Shown here: piece by piece, positions 24,086 through 34,745 of the stretch
Numbering within the stretch: the stretch's first letter is position 1
How the letters are laid out: the number at the start of each line of letters is the position of its first letter
Assembly (NCBI GenBank): GCA_033675265.1
Contig: JAUJYZ010000103.1
Span: 62,001-126,000, forward strand
Source: Actinostola sp. cb2023
Lineage: Eukaryota > Cnidaria > Anthozoa > Actiniaria > Actinostolidae
Reading direction: 5' to 3'
DNA: 64,000 nt
Translations under genes and position numbers: made by a program
The notes under the pieces: model-generated
Told to the model about the DNA's origin: nothing
Seen by the model: only the letters and a program-made list of their open reading frames with translations
Databases searched by the model: none

Positions 24086-24167
24086 TTACTTCGTGTCCGT
24101 ACGTCCAACATCGATCCCATACGCAGTTAGATCATTTGAATGTCTTAAATAATATTTCTTTTTTCAG

Positions 24168-25424
24168 AGAAGAGGCAAGATTTGTATTTGTCAAAAGCAT
24201 ATTTTACTCCATCAATACTACACTCCTTATGTCTGCAGATATGCTATAACTACGTTAATAGCAATTACGACCACGATTTATTCTGGCGTCCAATTGTTTT
24301 CGAGTGAAATTTTCACACTCACTACAATATTTGCAGACCTTAACTTAGCTATGATCTACAACGTGAATTACGGGTATAGAATCGTTCAGGAAGCCATGAT
24401 ATCACTTGAGCGGATCGAGCAATTTCTTTATGGACGAGAATTATGACATTTGACAGATGATGATACACAAACTACTGAGATAATATTAGACAACAATTGC
24501 CAGGAACAAAATACCCATAACACAGACAAATACATCAGCCTTGTGAATTTATCAGCAGCATGGAATAACGATGAACCAAATATACTTCACAATATCAGTA
24601 TTCAAGCAACACATAACGAGTTGACAATCATCACAGGACCTGTTGGGAGTGCAAAGACGTCGTTGTTGATGGCAATTCAGGGAGAGATTCCTCTCTCGAC
24701 AGGAACATTATCTGTTCAAGGTACAAAAGCTTACGTTTCTCAAATTCCCTGGATATTCTCTGGATCCATTCGTGAAAACATCGTCTTCGGCAAGACGTAC
24801 GATGAAGTGAGATACCAAAGGATTCTAGATGTATGCGAACTTCAAGAAGACATGAGGCGATTTCCCAAAGGAGATCTAAGTATCTAAGTATGATTGGACA
24901 ACGAGGTATCATGTTGAGTGGTGGTCAGCGTGCACGTGTTAGCTTAGCACGAGCAGTGTACTCAGATGCTGACATCTTTTTAATGGATGACCCACTAAGT
25001 GCAGTCGATGCAAAGGTTGGGCAACGCATCTTTGACAAGTGTATTTGTAGAGAATTGTCTGGTCGTCTTCGAGTTCTGGTCACACACCAACTGCAGTACC
25101 TTCATAGTGCTAACTGTATTGTTGTAATGAAAGACGGTTATGTTGACTTTCAAGGATCGTACAAAGAACTAACAGATAGTGATAAGATGCAGCTGGACGT
25201 TTCTACCGAAGAAGTTACCAAAGGCAAAGATATCGACGATAATGTGGTTGTTGAACTAAATGAACAGAAAAACGTATGCAATGAAGAAGCAAATGACTTT
25301 GCAGAAGTAGAAGAGGATAGAACAGTTGGGCATGTGTCTTGGCAAGTGTATTGGTCGTTCTTCAGAGCTAGCTCACATTCCATTGCTTTGTTTTCGTTTA
25401 TCATATTCTACTTCTTTGTTCAAG
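24168..25424 (+). pseudogene. Copy B exon 3: NBD1 exon with three lesions
   Basis: The acceptor TTCTTTTTTCAG ends at 24167. Relative to copy A: AT inserted near 24240 (GCAGATATGCT vs GCAGATGCT); TGA at 24444 replacing TGG; CTAAGTAT duplicated near 24880. NBD1 motifs persist in pieces: GPVGSAKTS at 24636, and LSGGQ and DDPLSAVD after the duplication. Confidence 0.88.
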
Positions 25425-25618
25425 GTAAGCCATTTGATTACATCGCCTTGTTATAATGGATGAGGCTCCACCCATTCTTCAACTCCCGTCAGCCTTCACC
25501 GTTCGATTTTGAATTGCACTTTAAAGGTCAAATAAATTGCAATTGAATATCGTACCAAGCGTTATCATCCTACAGAATAATTTCATAATTTTAATTATAT
25601 TAATTATTGTTTCCCTAG

Positions 25619-26189
25619 CCTTTCTCTACTCTCCAAACTTGTTGCAGTCGCGATTAGCCCACATGTCACACAATCAACAAGCCAGTCCTACAACTATTGG
25701 TACTTACGTTGGTTTGGTCATGGGAGCAATGGTTCTATGTGGAATTCGAGATTTTCTTGCTTATTATTTGACAGTCAGATCGTCAAGAAATCTTCATACA
25801 AGAATGACTGAGTCGGTGATAAAATCACCGGTGCTTTTCTTTGATACGAATCCACTTGGTCGAATCATGAACCGTTTTTCAAGTGACACAGGAAACCTAG
25901 ATGACAATCTTCCCCGACGAATTGACTGTGCTTTAGCTTTCACCATGAAAGCATTTGGAGTTGCATTTGTAGCACTGTTTGTACATCTCTGGTTTATCGT
26001 GATGCTTATTCCTTTAGCATTGGTGTTTCTGTACTACTGTCGTTATCTGCTGAGAAACTCTCGTGAGATATGTCGGCTGGAATCCATTCGTCGAAGCCCA
26101 GTTTATGCGCATATTTCAGAAACAGAGAGAGGACTGGAAGTGATTCGTTCTTTGCAGATGGAGGAGAAATTCACCGAAAAAATGCACAG
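25619..26189 (+). pseudogene. Copy B exon 4: TMD2
   Basis: The same length (571 bp), phases and motifs as copy A exon 4179-4749, and still open. The donor is CACAG|GTATAG. Confidence 0.88.
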
Positions 26190-26275
26190 GTATAGATATC
26201 AAGCATTTTTATTTTCATCAGGCACTTTCTGTTGTTGCTGCGTGACTTATAGTCGAACGTGAGTGCCTGGTAGTT

Positions 26276-26487
26276 TAAGCTTTACAAAATCTACGACGGC
26301 GACGTTAACCGGAAGCCTAAATAACTTCTGTTCGGGGTTTCCTACATTAGAAATTTAGTGCAAGCGTAAGCCTGTGAGGTTACTTCATCCACAGGGAATT
26401 AATACCAACTATGAAGTTATGAAACTCCCAACAGAAGTTATTTACACTTCCGTTTGACGTCGTCGTCGTAGATTTTGCAAAGCTTAG
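26276..26487. mobile_element. Foldback MITE in copy B intron
   Basis: TAAGCTTTACAAAATCTACG and CGTAGATTTTGCAAAGCTTA are inverted ends. Arms are about 58 bp and include AATAACTTCTGTT / AACAGAAGTTATT. 212 bp in all. Confidence 0.8.
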
Positions 26488-26585
26488 GCCCAGCCACACT
26501 ACTCCGTTTTCCATTGTTTTCTATTCCCTTGAGGACGGAGAACAATACAAAAACGAAACGAATACGCATTAGTGTGGACGGGGCC
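26487..26585. mobile_element. MITE of the GGCCCCGTCCACACTA family
   Basis: Ends GGCCCAGCCACACTACTCCG and ATTAGTGTGGACGGGGCC. Related copies are at 36717-37117 and 63749-63889. Confidence 0.65.
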
Positions 26586-26805
26586 GGAAACTCACTAATG
26601 AGAAGGTGTTTCATCCCGGTATATACTTATTTCAAATATGTTAGTCGTCCTTGACTCACAAAGGTGCGACCCCAGAGAATCATGGAAGTAATATTTTTTA
26701 CCAAGTTTTGAATTTGCTTCACAGCAATGTTGTTGTTTAGTACAAAACGTTAATGAAAAATGGCTTCAAATAGAAATTCCCATGATCCTTCAGGATCGCA
26801 CATTC

Positions 26806-27102
26806 ATCTCTACCTGTCTAGGTCTGTCTGTCCATCTCCCCTCTACCTGTCTAGGTCTGTCTGTCCATCTCCCTTCTACCTGTCTAGGTCTGTCTGTCCA
26901 TCTCCCCTCTACCTGTCTAGGTCTGTCTGTCCATCTCCCCTCTACCTGTCTAGGTCTGTCTGTCCATCTCCCTTCTACCTGTCTAGGTCTGTCTGTCCAT
27001 CTCCCTTCTACCTGTCTAGGTCTGTCTGTCCATCTCCCTTCTACCTGTCTAGGTCTGTCTGTCCATCTCCCTTCTACCTGTCTAGGTCTGTCTGTCCATT
27101 TC
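26806..27102. repeat. 33-bp minisatellite, left half
   Basis: About 9 units of 33 bp (CTACCTGTCTAGGTCTGTCT then GTCCATCTCCCCT). It is interrupted at 27103 by an LTR element and resumes at 29395. Open frames across it are artefacts of the multiple-of-three period. Confidence 0.95.
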
Positions 27103-27281
27103 TGTTATGATCCCAAACAGAAAGAGTCAATGGAGTTTACACTTGTGATCTTTAATGTTGTGCTTGTCCATCTCTTACATGTGCAAACTAATATATTCAA
27201 AACTACAACGTCATGCCCACAAGGCATTGTGGGAACAGTCTAGGGTGGTATATCTTAGTGAATACTAGTATACTCATAACA
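27103..27281 (-). repeat. 3' LTR (minus-strand element)
   Basis: 179 bp, TGTT...AACA ends, nearly identical to 29216-29394. It follows CATTTC of the 33-bp minisatellite. Confidence 0.88.
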
Positions 27282-27358
27282 TCCCTCTCCATAGCTCATT
27301 GCTAGTGATATATATCTAAATATGAACGGTGTTATCTATTACGATAGATATAGTCAAT

Positions 27359-27781
27359 TCAATACAAATCTTTATGCCATTGGGGTACGGATCGAACTCT
27401 GTATGATCTACGTGGCCCTATGCTAGTGTTGGCAGAATTCAACTCTGGTATGACCGACTGTGGTATGGGATCATATAGCGGTTCCGTGTTTATCTCAACC
27501 TTAGGTTCCTTGGAGACATGCAACTGTTGTCTGTTTCTCCTATACTGTCTACCTGTTTCGTCTGTGACTAGGTATGACCTCGGTTGTTCAACTATTTTAC
27601 TGACGTTTGCCGGTGTATAGTGGTTTGTGTATGGCTTCCTGAACCTTATGCTCTCCCCTGTGACAAGTGGTCTAAGAGGTTTCGATCTTCGGGACTTTGA
27701 AATCATTTCAAAGTCCTTGGACTTTGAAATGCATTTCAAAGTACTCTTGAGCGGACTTTCCGGGGTTTCCAGGTCCATCAT
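27359..27781 (-). pseudogene. Retrotransposon integrase C-terminal part
   Basis: 140 codons. GESIRFRKPYTNHYTPANVS then RSYLVTDETGRQYRRNRQQL has the form of the gypsy integrase C-terminal barrel ('W/R-x-P-A-x-V ... Y-x-V ... G ... RNR-x-x-L'). The frame upstream jumps directly to RT-like sequence, showing a large internal deletion. Confidence 0.75.
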
Positions 27782-27842
27782 GTGACCGGATTTGATGCAC
27801 CGGATTGGCTGGTTACCTCATGAATAATTAATGAGTTTGAGA
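27753..27842. repeat. 90-bp block shared with 56677-56767
   Basis: GGACTTTCCGGGG through CCAGGTCCATCATGTGACCG and ACCTCATGAATAATTAATGA is found at both places with a few changes. Here it sits on the RT/integrase deletion junction. At 56677 it stands alone. Confidence 0.8.
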
Positions 27843-27844
27843 AT

Positions 27845-28400
27845 GTTTGTTCAACTTTAGCTATAACACCCTGTCCTTCGAGATTATCTAGAGTTGTTTT
27901 TAGTCTATCTACTAAACGTAACGGAACATTTATCTGATGTTGGATAACGGGACACGCGTCACTTTTAAGTTGGATTTCATACGTGCCTTCGACACATCCG
28001 AGCCCGCTAAAAACATCTCGGCACTCATCAAGTAAATCTTCGGGTCGCTGAACCGTGTCAACACTAGCGTAGTTCTGATTAACCTGATTGTTGATAACTA
28101 CTAAACCTAATCTTAAGCACGATTCTAGTCCTAGCAGTGGCTTAACTCTGTTCCTTATGACATAAAATTCTAATGGAATCGATTCTTCTGAGTTAGATAA
28201 TTTACAATTAACTTGGCATTTACCTACAGTATCGAGAGAGTACCCCCCCCCCCAATGACTTAAGCTGCATACTGGTAGGTTGGATATGACAATTGCTAAG
28301 CTTATCTACAACATGCTTAGGTAAAATATTACATTCGGCTCCAGTGTCTAACTTACAGTCAATAGATATGTCTTCTACCATCAACTTTGTTTGAATGGTC
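27845..28400 (-). pseudogene. Retrotransposon protease and RT start
   Basis: The minus strand reads MVEDISIDCKLDTGAECNIL (aspartic protease active site D-T-G-A) near 28330-28385. Further on, VPLRLVDRLKTTLDNLEGQG then VIAKVEQ near 27850-27930 is the usual beginning of a gypsy RT. A run of nine C at 28246-28254 probably breaks the frame. Confidence 0.72.
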
Positions 28401-28401
28401 T

Positions 28402-28635
28402 TTAATCCTCTCTTCTGTTACATACTTTTTGGAAGTGGTTTCTTCCACTGCAACTGTAACATGCTGCTCCCCATGCTGGGCATTTCCCCCTATCGTGCGA
28501 TAGGGCGCAGAATTTACAGTTCATGATTTTTGAACTTCTCGCCTCGTTGGCATTCGGTGGAGTGTACGTGGTTGGTTGGTTTCGATTACGCATCGTGTTG
28601 ACGCTTGCTTTCTTGATACTATGCACTGTGCTCAT
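28402..28635 (-). pseudogene. Retrotransposon gag zinc knuckle
   Basis: 77 codons. CKFCALSHDRGKCPAWGAAC followed by CYSCSGRNHFQKVC gives a CCHC knuckle (C-x2-C-x4-H-x4-C) preceded by a second Cys/His motif. Typical nucleocapsid region of invertebrate gypsy elements. Confidence 0.8.
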
Positions 28636-28968
28636 AGATGAATTTGCTAAGACTTTGGATTGTTCTTTAGATCTCTCAGATGCTCGACATGAGTTTATAG
28701 TTTTTTCAAGTGTCAGATCAGCTTCGCGTAGCCGGAAGCCGTTCTCTTAACGCGGCGTTGTTCGTGCCAATGACTATCTGGTCGCGAATTAGAGAGTCTT
28801 TCAAGACACCAAATTCTTCGTAACTCGGTTAGATATATGTCGAACGGACGTTCTTCTTGGACCGCCATTCGAAAAACATATCTCTCATAGGTTACATTAT
28901 TTCGTGGAATGCAGTAACCTTCGAGAGCTGTGAGTATTCCGTCTTCAGATCTGTCTGTTATGTTATCT

Positions 28969-29187
28969 TTAAGTACCTGGTAGTGTCTTCAGGACACGTC
29001 TTGAGCGAATTCCTAGAACGCTTTGTAATGTTGCGACTTTAATTTCGTCTTCTTTCTCAGAGAGTCCACTGGATATCTTGTATAGTTGCCATGATTCTTT
29101 CCATTCTTTCCAACTGTCTGCTAGATGAGGACTCTCAATGTCGAGTTCTGGAGGAGGCTTTATTCTTTCCATTGTGATTAGATCCAA
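28969..29187 (-). pseudogene. Retrotransposon gag N-terminus
   Basis: 72 codons starting MDLITMERIKPPPELDIESP and continuing SWKEWKESWQLY, the common start of gypsy-type gag proteins. It lies just downstream of the 5' LTR and primer-site-like tract. The frame breaks before the zinc knuckle. Confidence 0.7.
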
Positions 29188-29215
29188 GTTGTTATCGGTT
29201 ACACTCTTGGTACCA

Positions 29216-29394
29216 TGTTATGATCCCAAAGACAAAGAGTCAATGGAGTTTACACTTGTGATCTTTAATGTTGTGCTTGTCCATCTCTTACATGTGCAAA
29301 CTAATATATTCAAAACTACAACGTCATGCCCACAAGGCATTGTGGGAACAGTCTAGGGTGGTATATCTTAGTGAATACTAGTATACTCATAACA
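29216..29394 (-). repeat. 5' LTR (minus-strand element)
   Basis: 179 bp, near-identical to 27103-27281. It ends AACA and is followed by ATCTC, where the 33-bp minisatellite resumes. Confidence 0.88.
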
Positions 29395-29880
29395 ATCTCC
29401 CTTCTACCTGTCTAGGTCTGTCTGTCCATCTATATACATAAACTTTATTAACGTGTCAGACTTCTAGCATACCACAAGTGGTACACTAATCGGGGTCTAG
29501 GTCTGTCTGTCCATCTCCCTTCTACCAGTCTAGGTCTGTCTGTCCATCTCCCTTCTACCTGTCTAGGTCTGTCTGTCCATCTCCCTTCTACCTGTCTAGG
29601 TCTGTCTGTCCATCTCCCCTCTATACCTGTCGACTAGATCTGTCTGTCCATCTCCCTTCTACCTGTCTAGGTCATCTCCCTTCTACCTGTCTAGGTCTGT
29701 CTGTCCATCTCCCCTCTATACCTGTCTAGGTCTGTCTGTCCATCTCCCTTCTACCTGTCTAGGTCTGTCTGTTCATCTCCCTTTTACCTGTCTAGGTCTG
29801 TCTGCCCATCTCCCTTCTACCTATCTAGGTCTGTCTGCCCATCTCCCTTCTACCTGACTAGTTCTGTCTGTCCATCTTCC
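29395..29880. repeat. 33-bp minisatellite, right half
   Basis: It continues CTTCTACCTGTCTAGGTCTG units after the LTR element, more degenerate, with an unrelated 60-bp interruption (29432-29496) and some 36-bp units containing CTATACCTG. Confidence 0.92.
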
Positions 29881-29968
29881 CTGAATCGATTAGTCATATG
29901 AAACCATGTGTTCTTTTTTAAATTAGAGGAATTTTAATATCTGTATATATTATGATTTGTATTTACAG

Positions 29969-30105
29969 ACTTCTAAACGATTACACCAAGCCGTCATTCC
30001 TTCGTTTGTCTATGACACAATGGTTTGCTCTTCGTCTTGACTTTGCCTTTGCTTTGTTTATTATTGTCGTCGCTATTTTCGGGGTCGTAGCCATCAACGA
30101 TGAAG
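29969..30105 (+). pseudogene. Copy B exon 5: short TMD2 exon
   Basis: 137 bp, open, the same length and phases as 6766-6902. The acceptor is GATTTGTATTTACAG and the donor GAAG|GTAAAT. Confidence 0.88.
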
Positions 30106-30173
30106 GTAAATTAAAATATGCTTGTTCGACAACCATGCAAATCGAAAGAGTAATATTTCATACTGTTTTGCAG

Positions 30174-31084
30174 CTTTAACTGGAATGTTGTTAACCGTTA
30201 CCATTGGTGTTATTGGCTTGATTAATTTTGGCGTTAGCATGGCATGTGGAGTAGAAAACTATATGACTTCAGCAGAGCGTATCTTGGCGTATAGTTGTCT
30301 TCCTCCAGAGCCGGGTTACAGCAGACAATCCCTACCACCAGACACTTGGCCTGACCATGGCATGATTAGTTTACAGAATGTATCACTACAATACATTGAG
30401 AATGGTGTTACGGTACTACAAAATCTCAACTTGGAAGTCAGACCCAATGAAAAAGTGGGGATCGTCGGTCGTACTGGAGCAGGCAAGTCATCGTTGTTTG
30501 CCGCCATTTTACGTATGCCAGAGCCTAAAGGCAAGGTTATCATTGACGGTGTAGACCTGGGTACTATTAATATCCAGGCCGCTCGGAGGTCCATGGCCGT
30601 GATATCCCAGGATCCTGTTCTTTTTGCTGGAACTCTCAAGAGGAATTTCGATCCATGTCATCGTTTTGCAGACGACGAAATCTGGACAGCACTAGCACAA
30701 GTTCAGCTAGGAGACAAAATAGCCATGCTACCAGACCAACTAGAATACAGGGTGGGAGAGTCTGGGACTGGCTTCAGCGTAGGTGAGAGACAACTTTTGT
30801 GTTTGGCTCGAGCGTTGCTTCAAAGATGTCGTATACTGCTGATGGATGAAGCAACAGCCAATGTGGACTTTAAGACGGACCAATTCATTCAACATACTAT
30901 AAGAAACAAGTTTACCAACTGCACCGTATTGACCATAGCACATCGACTAAACACTATTATGGACTATGATAAGATAGTGGTGATGGACCAAGGTCACGTG
31001 GTTGAACAAGGTGCGCCCGCAGTACTTGCTTGTAAGGAAGGTGGATACTTAAACGAACTGATACAAAATAAAAGACCGAAGTGA
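30174..31084 (+). pseudogene. Copy B exon 6: NBD2
   Basis: 911 bp, the same length as in copy A, open to TGA at 31082. All NBD2 motifs are intact (GRTGAGKSS, ISQDPVLFAGT, FSVGER, LLMDEATANVD, AHRLNT). The preceding intron is only 68 bp (30106-30173). Confidence 0.9.
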
Positions 31085-31224
31085 TACATTGTCATAGATC
31101 CGTACATGAGAAGCATGTTTGTTGTATTGAAGCATTATCCAATCAGTGGAATGGAAAATTGTACATATGAATGAACCTGGGACTCAGATGTTTCTGTAGT
31201 GGTTGATGTGTGTTTTCACGTGGG

Positions 31225-33982
31225 GCAGGAGCCCATTAGTAGGAGCCTTCCTCTAGTAATAGATACATGTGACATCAAATGCACAAATTGGGCTATTTTT
31301 AGATATGCAAATTTTCGAAGAATTTCAAATTGAAAAATAAAATGGCTTCTAAACGGAAGACGCGAGGACTTGATCCAAAATATTGATATTCTTAATCCAT
31401 GGAAGTCCAAGTCCATTTTATCCTTGCACAAGAACGAGACAACTGTGTACAATGAATGAATCACATGTATCAATAAACTGACATACTGCCAGAGCGCTTA
31501 GTGCCTATTAAGTGGAGACTTTTAGTTTGGCGACTCACGTTGTCGCGAAATTCTTCTACGTTCTTATACCTATCGCTTCATAAGTTTATTCTTGTTTTAT
31601 CAACTTTCTTTTGTTGATTTTTGATTCATGATTTAGTCTTCGTAAGAATGAAGCGTTCTCCAATGATTTCGACTCTGATGAAGCAAAAGTTGGATAGCGG
31701 CGCCAACATAACAATTAAACCACAGGCAAACCACAGTGATAAAGTGACATTTGCACTAAAAAATACCGAATAAAACGTGTTTTAATACATTTTAGCCCGA
31801 GTAAATGCACCATTGTTCCCCACCCTCCCTCACTGAGTCGGAATAGGTTAACCGGAGGACGTATATTATTACAAGGTAGGCAACTTTCAGGATTCCTGTG
31901 GTGAATCTCAAAACAAATCTGCTAAAATATATATCAAATCTTGTGAAAACTCATCCCTAAATCCGTCCAGTTACAAAAATACCTTCAATCTATCATGTCA
32001 GCTCAATTGTTTGGTTGTATTTTGAAGAAAATGCTGGTTTTGGGTCCAAGGACGCAAAAAAAACAGCTTTCGTACTGTGCCGACAGTTAGGCTTCGACCA
32101 GCGCAGTCCTGGGGACGAAAATGTGGAGCAAAAATAACCCGCGTACCCCTTCCCTTGTATTCTTACTCGCCTGATCAAATGGACAAACGCAACCCTACAT
32201 AGGCAAACATTCGACTTCCGCTTTCGTAACATTTAAATATTCATCGCGTGTGAATTCTTTGACGCATGCAAGTTTTGCAAGACGGAATAATACAATACAC
32301 TGCACAATAATTACAAGCAAAAATTAAACTACAACATATAGATGAATGACAGTAACATTTTTGAATGTTATTCTTAACTTTCACTTCTCAGTTGAATTTC
32401 GTCCCAGATTGTTATCTACAATGCACATGTTGCAGAGCTTGCTATTTATATTACTGTTATTCTAATGTTAAATAAGTCCGCAAATAAGCGTTATTCATTT
32501 CGAATAATCAGTGGGAAGGCAAACGAAATATTTGCATTGAATTATACAAATTACAAAACACCTTGTACTTTCTTCATAATTTCAGTTGACTATAAGACCT
32601 ATAACGAACGAAACCCAAGCTTTCTTGTAATTATTGTACAGTGTATTGTATTATTACGTCTTACAAAACTTGCATGCGTCAAGAATTCACACGCGATGAA
32701 TATTTAAATGTTACGAAAGCGGAAGTCGAATGTTTGCCTATGTAGGGTTGCGTTTGTCCATTTGATCAGGTGAGTAAAGGAATACAAGGGAAGCAAGGGA
32801 AGGGGTGCGCGGGTTATTTTTGCTCCACATTTTCGTCCCCAGGACTGCGCTGGTCGAAGCCTAACTGTCGGCACAGTACGAAAGCTGTTTTTTTTGCGTC
32901 CTTGGACCCAAAACCAGCATTTTCTTCAAAATACAACCAAACAATTGAGCTGACATGATAGATTGAAGGTATTTTAGTAACTGGACGGATTTAGGGATGA
33001 GTTTTCACAAGATTTGATATATATTTTAGCAGATTTGTTTTGAGATTCACCACAGGAATCCTGAAAGTTGCCTACCTTGTAATAATATACGTCCTCCGGT
33101 TGACCTATTCCGACTCAGTGAGGGAGGGTGGGGAACAATGGTGCATTTACTCGGGCTAAAATGTATTAAAACACGTTTTATTCGGTATTTTTTAGTGCAA
33201 ATGTCACTTTATCACTGTGGTTTGTCTGTGATCAGCCGATGAATAAAAATGCGATAAAATCTTCATCCAGGCCACAGAAAAAGAAGCTCCTCTGTACCTC
33301 ACTTCGCTGTTTTAGAAGGAACTTTGTGACAATGTCGAGAATTTTCGACAAAATCCTACTTCAATTAGCTTCAAAGTTCGTGATTCATTTTGCTGCGTTT
33401 CAGATAACAATTGCTAATTAGCAAAACACACCGGTGGTTTGGAATATTCATTAGCTTGGTTCTCACTGCTAGTCCTGCACAAGTTTAATTATGTTCTTCG
33501 TAAGAGATTATCCATGATACCAGATCGTTGAATTCCTTCTCAGAAAGAGCAGAAGATGTTCGTTTTTTGGCCGGGTTTTGAACTGGCCTTTTTAACTAGT
33601 AGCTTTGTTTTTAGAAGTTCTCGCACTTGAAGTTTAGACTGATAAATAATAATACCTGGACTGAGTTGCTTTTGTGTTTTGTTTTTAATGTTTTCAATCA
33701 TTGTTCTTCCTCGCTTGACAGTCGGCAAACGACGAAACTGATCTGACATTTCACTAGATTCTGATTCTTTTATTAGAATCACTGGAACTACACGGTACGC
33801 TTTCGGACGACATTGAAAGCAAAGCTAGCAGTGTTGAATCAGATTCCTATTGTGTAAGACGCGACATGATTGGTTAATCGCGTGGAATTTTTAATGAGTG
33901 TTCTATTTTTAGCCCAATTTGTGCATTTGATGTCACACAAACCTATTATAGGAGAGGAAAGCTCCTAGTAATGGGCTCCTGC
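31225..33982. mobile_element. 2.76-kb palindromic DNA transposon in the 3' flank of copy B
   Basis: Outer ends GCAGGAGCCCATTAGTAGGA and CCTAGTAATGGGCTCCTGC are inverted copies, flanked by GTGGG on both sides (5-bp target duplication). The outer arms continue inward through ATCAAATGCACAAATTGGGC. A second, longer palindrome (arms 31714-32322 and 32622-33228) lies inside. A minus-strand 80-codon frame at 33540-33782 is not recognised. Sequence homologous to the copy A 3' flank (TATATTTATATTTTGTAACA) resumes at about 34056, so this element split the gene's 3' flank. Confidence 0.75.
31714..33228. repeat. Long palindrome with about 608-bp arms
   Basis: Left arm 31714-32322 and right arm 32622-33228 are inverted copies with few differences, including CAGTGATAAAGTGACATTTG and TCGCGTGTGAATTC. 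A spacer of about 300 bp separates them. The same short peptide frame appears on opposite strands in the two arms, confirming the inversion. Confidence 0.9.
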
Positions 33983-34171
33983 GTGGGGTTATTGCTTCTT
34001 ATTATCCAATCATTGTTGAAAATTGCTAGATTATCATTTATCAATTGGTAATGTCTGTATATTTATATTTTGTAACAATTATTTTTTTGTGTGGGAAATT
34101 CTTATTATACGGGGCTGACCTCAGAATTTCCTTTTGTAAGATACTGTTATATCTTTTGTACTAGGATCTTC

Positions 34172-34177
34172 AATAAA
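34172..34177 (+). promoter_or_regulatory. Candidate poly(A) signal, copy B
   Basis: AATAAA in CAATAAAGTG, in the part of the 3' flank that resumes homology to copy A beyond the palindromic insertion. Whether transcripts ever reach it is unknown. Confidence 0.35.
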
Positions 34178-34239
34178 GTGTTATTATTAGATTAGATAAA
34201 ATGGATTGTCGTTTTTTAAAATATTGCGACTGTGTCGTA

Positions 34240-34493
34240 CAGCTACAATCTTGGACAAAACTTGTGAGACACTTCCAAGCTTGTTGGTACAATTCGGCTT
34301 CCAAAATTAAAGGGGATTAGCCTCTTTCCCCTTCCCCCCAAAACAATGTTGTTCGTTGTCCAAATTCATGTGTCTAGTTTCCGAAACATCAACATATAAA
34401 GAAGTGCTTTTGCGATCCTATAAATTATCAGCTCTAATCAAAGTGTCTACAAAATTCATAGTGTCTCAACGAGTTTTGTCCAAGATTGTAGCC
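34240..34493. mobile_element. MITE with about 32-bp inverted ends
   Basis: AGCTACAATCTTGGACAAAA and TTTTGTCCAAGATTGTAGC are inverses, extending to GAGACAC/GTGTCTC. 254 bp, noncoding. Confidence 0.75.
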
Positions 34494-34496
34494 ATA

Positions 34497-34745
34497 CAAG
34501 AAAACTGGGAAACGTACTAAAGAACACCTAACCAGGAACACTTCGACGATATTCCAACATATTAAAGAAACTGGACACATATACGATCAAAACTCAGTTT
34601 ATCAAGAGGCGATCGCCGTCAGGACCTATACCATGCAACCGACTCTGAGCCGAGGTGAGGGTGTCGACGAACTCCCTGCCCGGGTATACAACTACCTTCT
34701 GATGTCACGTGACGACTTTTCACGTAACACTGCACACATCACTAG
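34497..34745 (+). pseudogene. Penelope-type endonuclease C-terminal fragment
   Basis: The plus strand reads KKTGKRTKEHLTRNTSTIFQ then HIKETGHIYDQNSVYQEA and ELPARVYNYLLMSRDDF, resembling the part of Penelope-like GIY-YIG proteins after the 'GET-R' motif. It is followed by CTGAAGAAGGCTGTGCGACA...GTCGAAATATT, a tail motif often next to such elements. The fragment is short and the core GIY-YIG residues are missing, so this is probable, not certain. Confidence 0.5.

Larger units (their letters stand above)
27103..29394 (-). mobile_element. Ty3/gypsy-type LTR retrotransposon, internally deleted
   Basis: Two 179-bp LTRs (27103-27281 and 29216-29394) start TGTTATGATCCC and end ACTCATAACA. The five bases on either side, ATTTC and ATCTC, are a target duplication with one change. 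On the minus strand, a TGGTACCAAGAGTG primer-site-like tract follows the 5' LTR and a GGAGAGGGA purine tract precedes the 3' LTR. Between them lie gag with a zinc knuckle, protease with DTGAECN, the very start of RT, then an integrase tail. Most of RT, RNase H and integrase is missing (1.9 kb interior). The two LTRs differ at only a few sites, so insertion is fairly recent. Confidence 0.88.
19723..31084 (+). pseudogene. ABCC (MRP4-like) transporter, copy B, disrupted
   Basis: Tandem paralogue of copy A, nearly identical in exons and in the 194-bp intron. Exons: 19723-20249, 21184-21563, 24168-25424, 25619-26189, 29969-30105, 30174-31084. It shows the 5' part that copy A has outside the window: an N-terminus with NPKEEAGFFSLLSMSWMNRL, typical of ABCC4-type proteins lacking TMD0. 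Lesions: loss of frame in exon 1 (about 20130-20185), TAA at 21454, a 2-base insertion at about 24240, TGA at 24444 (Trp in copy A), and an 8-base duplication at 24876-24891. The last three exons are open, so inactivation looks recent. Sequencing error cannot explain all five. A shorter product from a downstream start is conceivable but would lack TMD1. Confidence 0.85.

Noticed and set aside
26760..27243. Repetitive 116- and 153-codon proteins
   Set aside because: The 33-bp minisatellite has a multiple-of-three period and stays open by chance in two frames.
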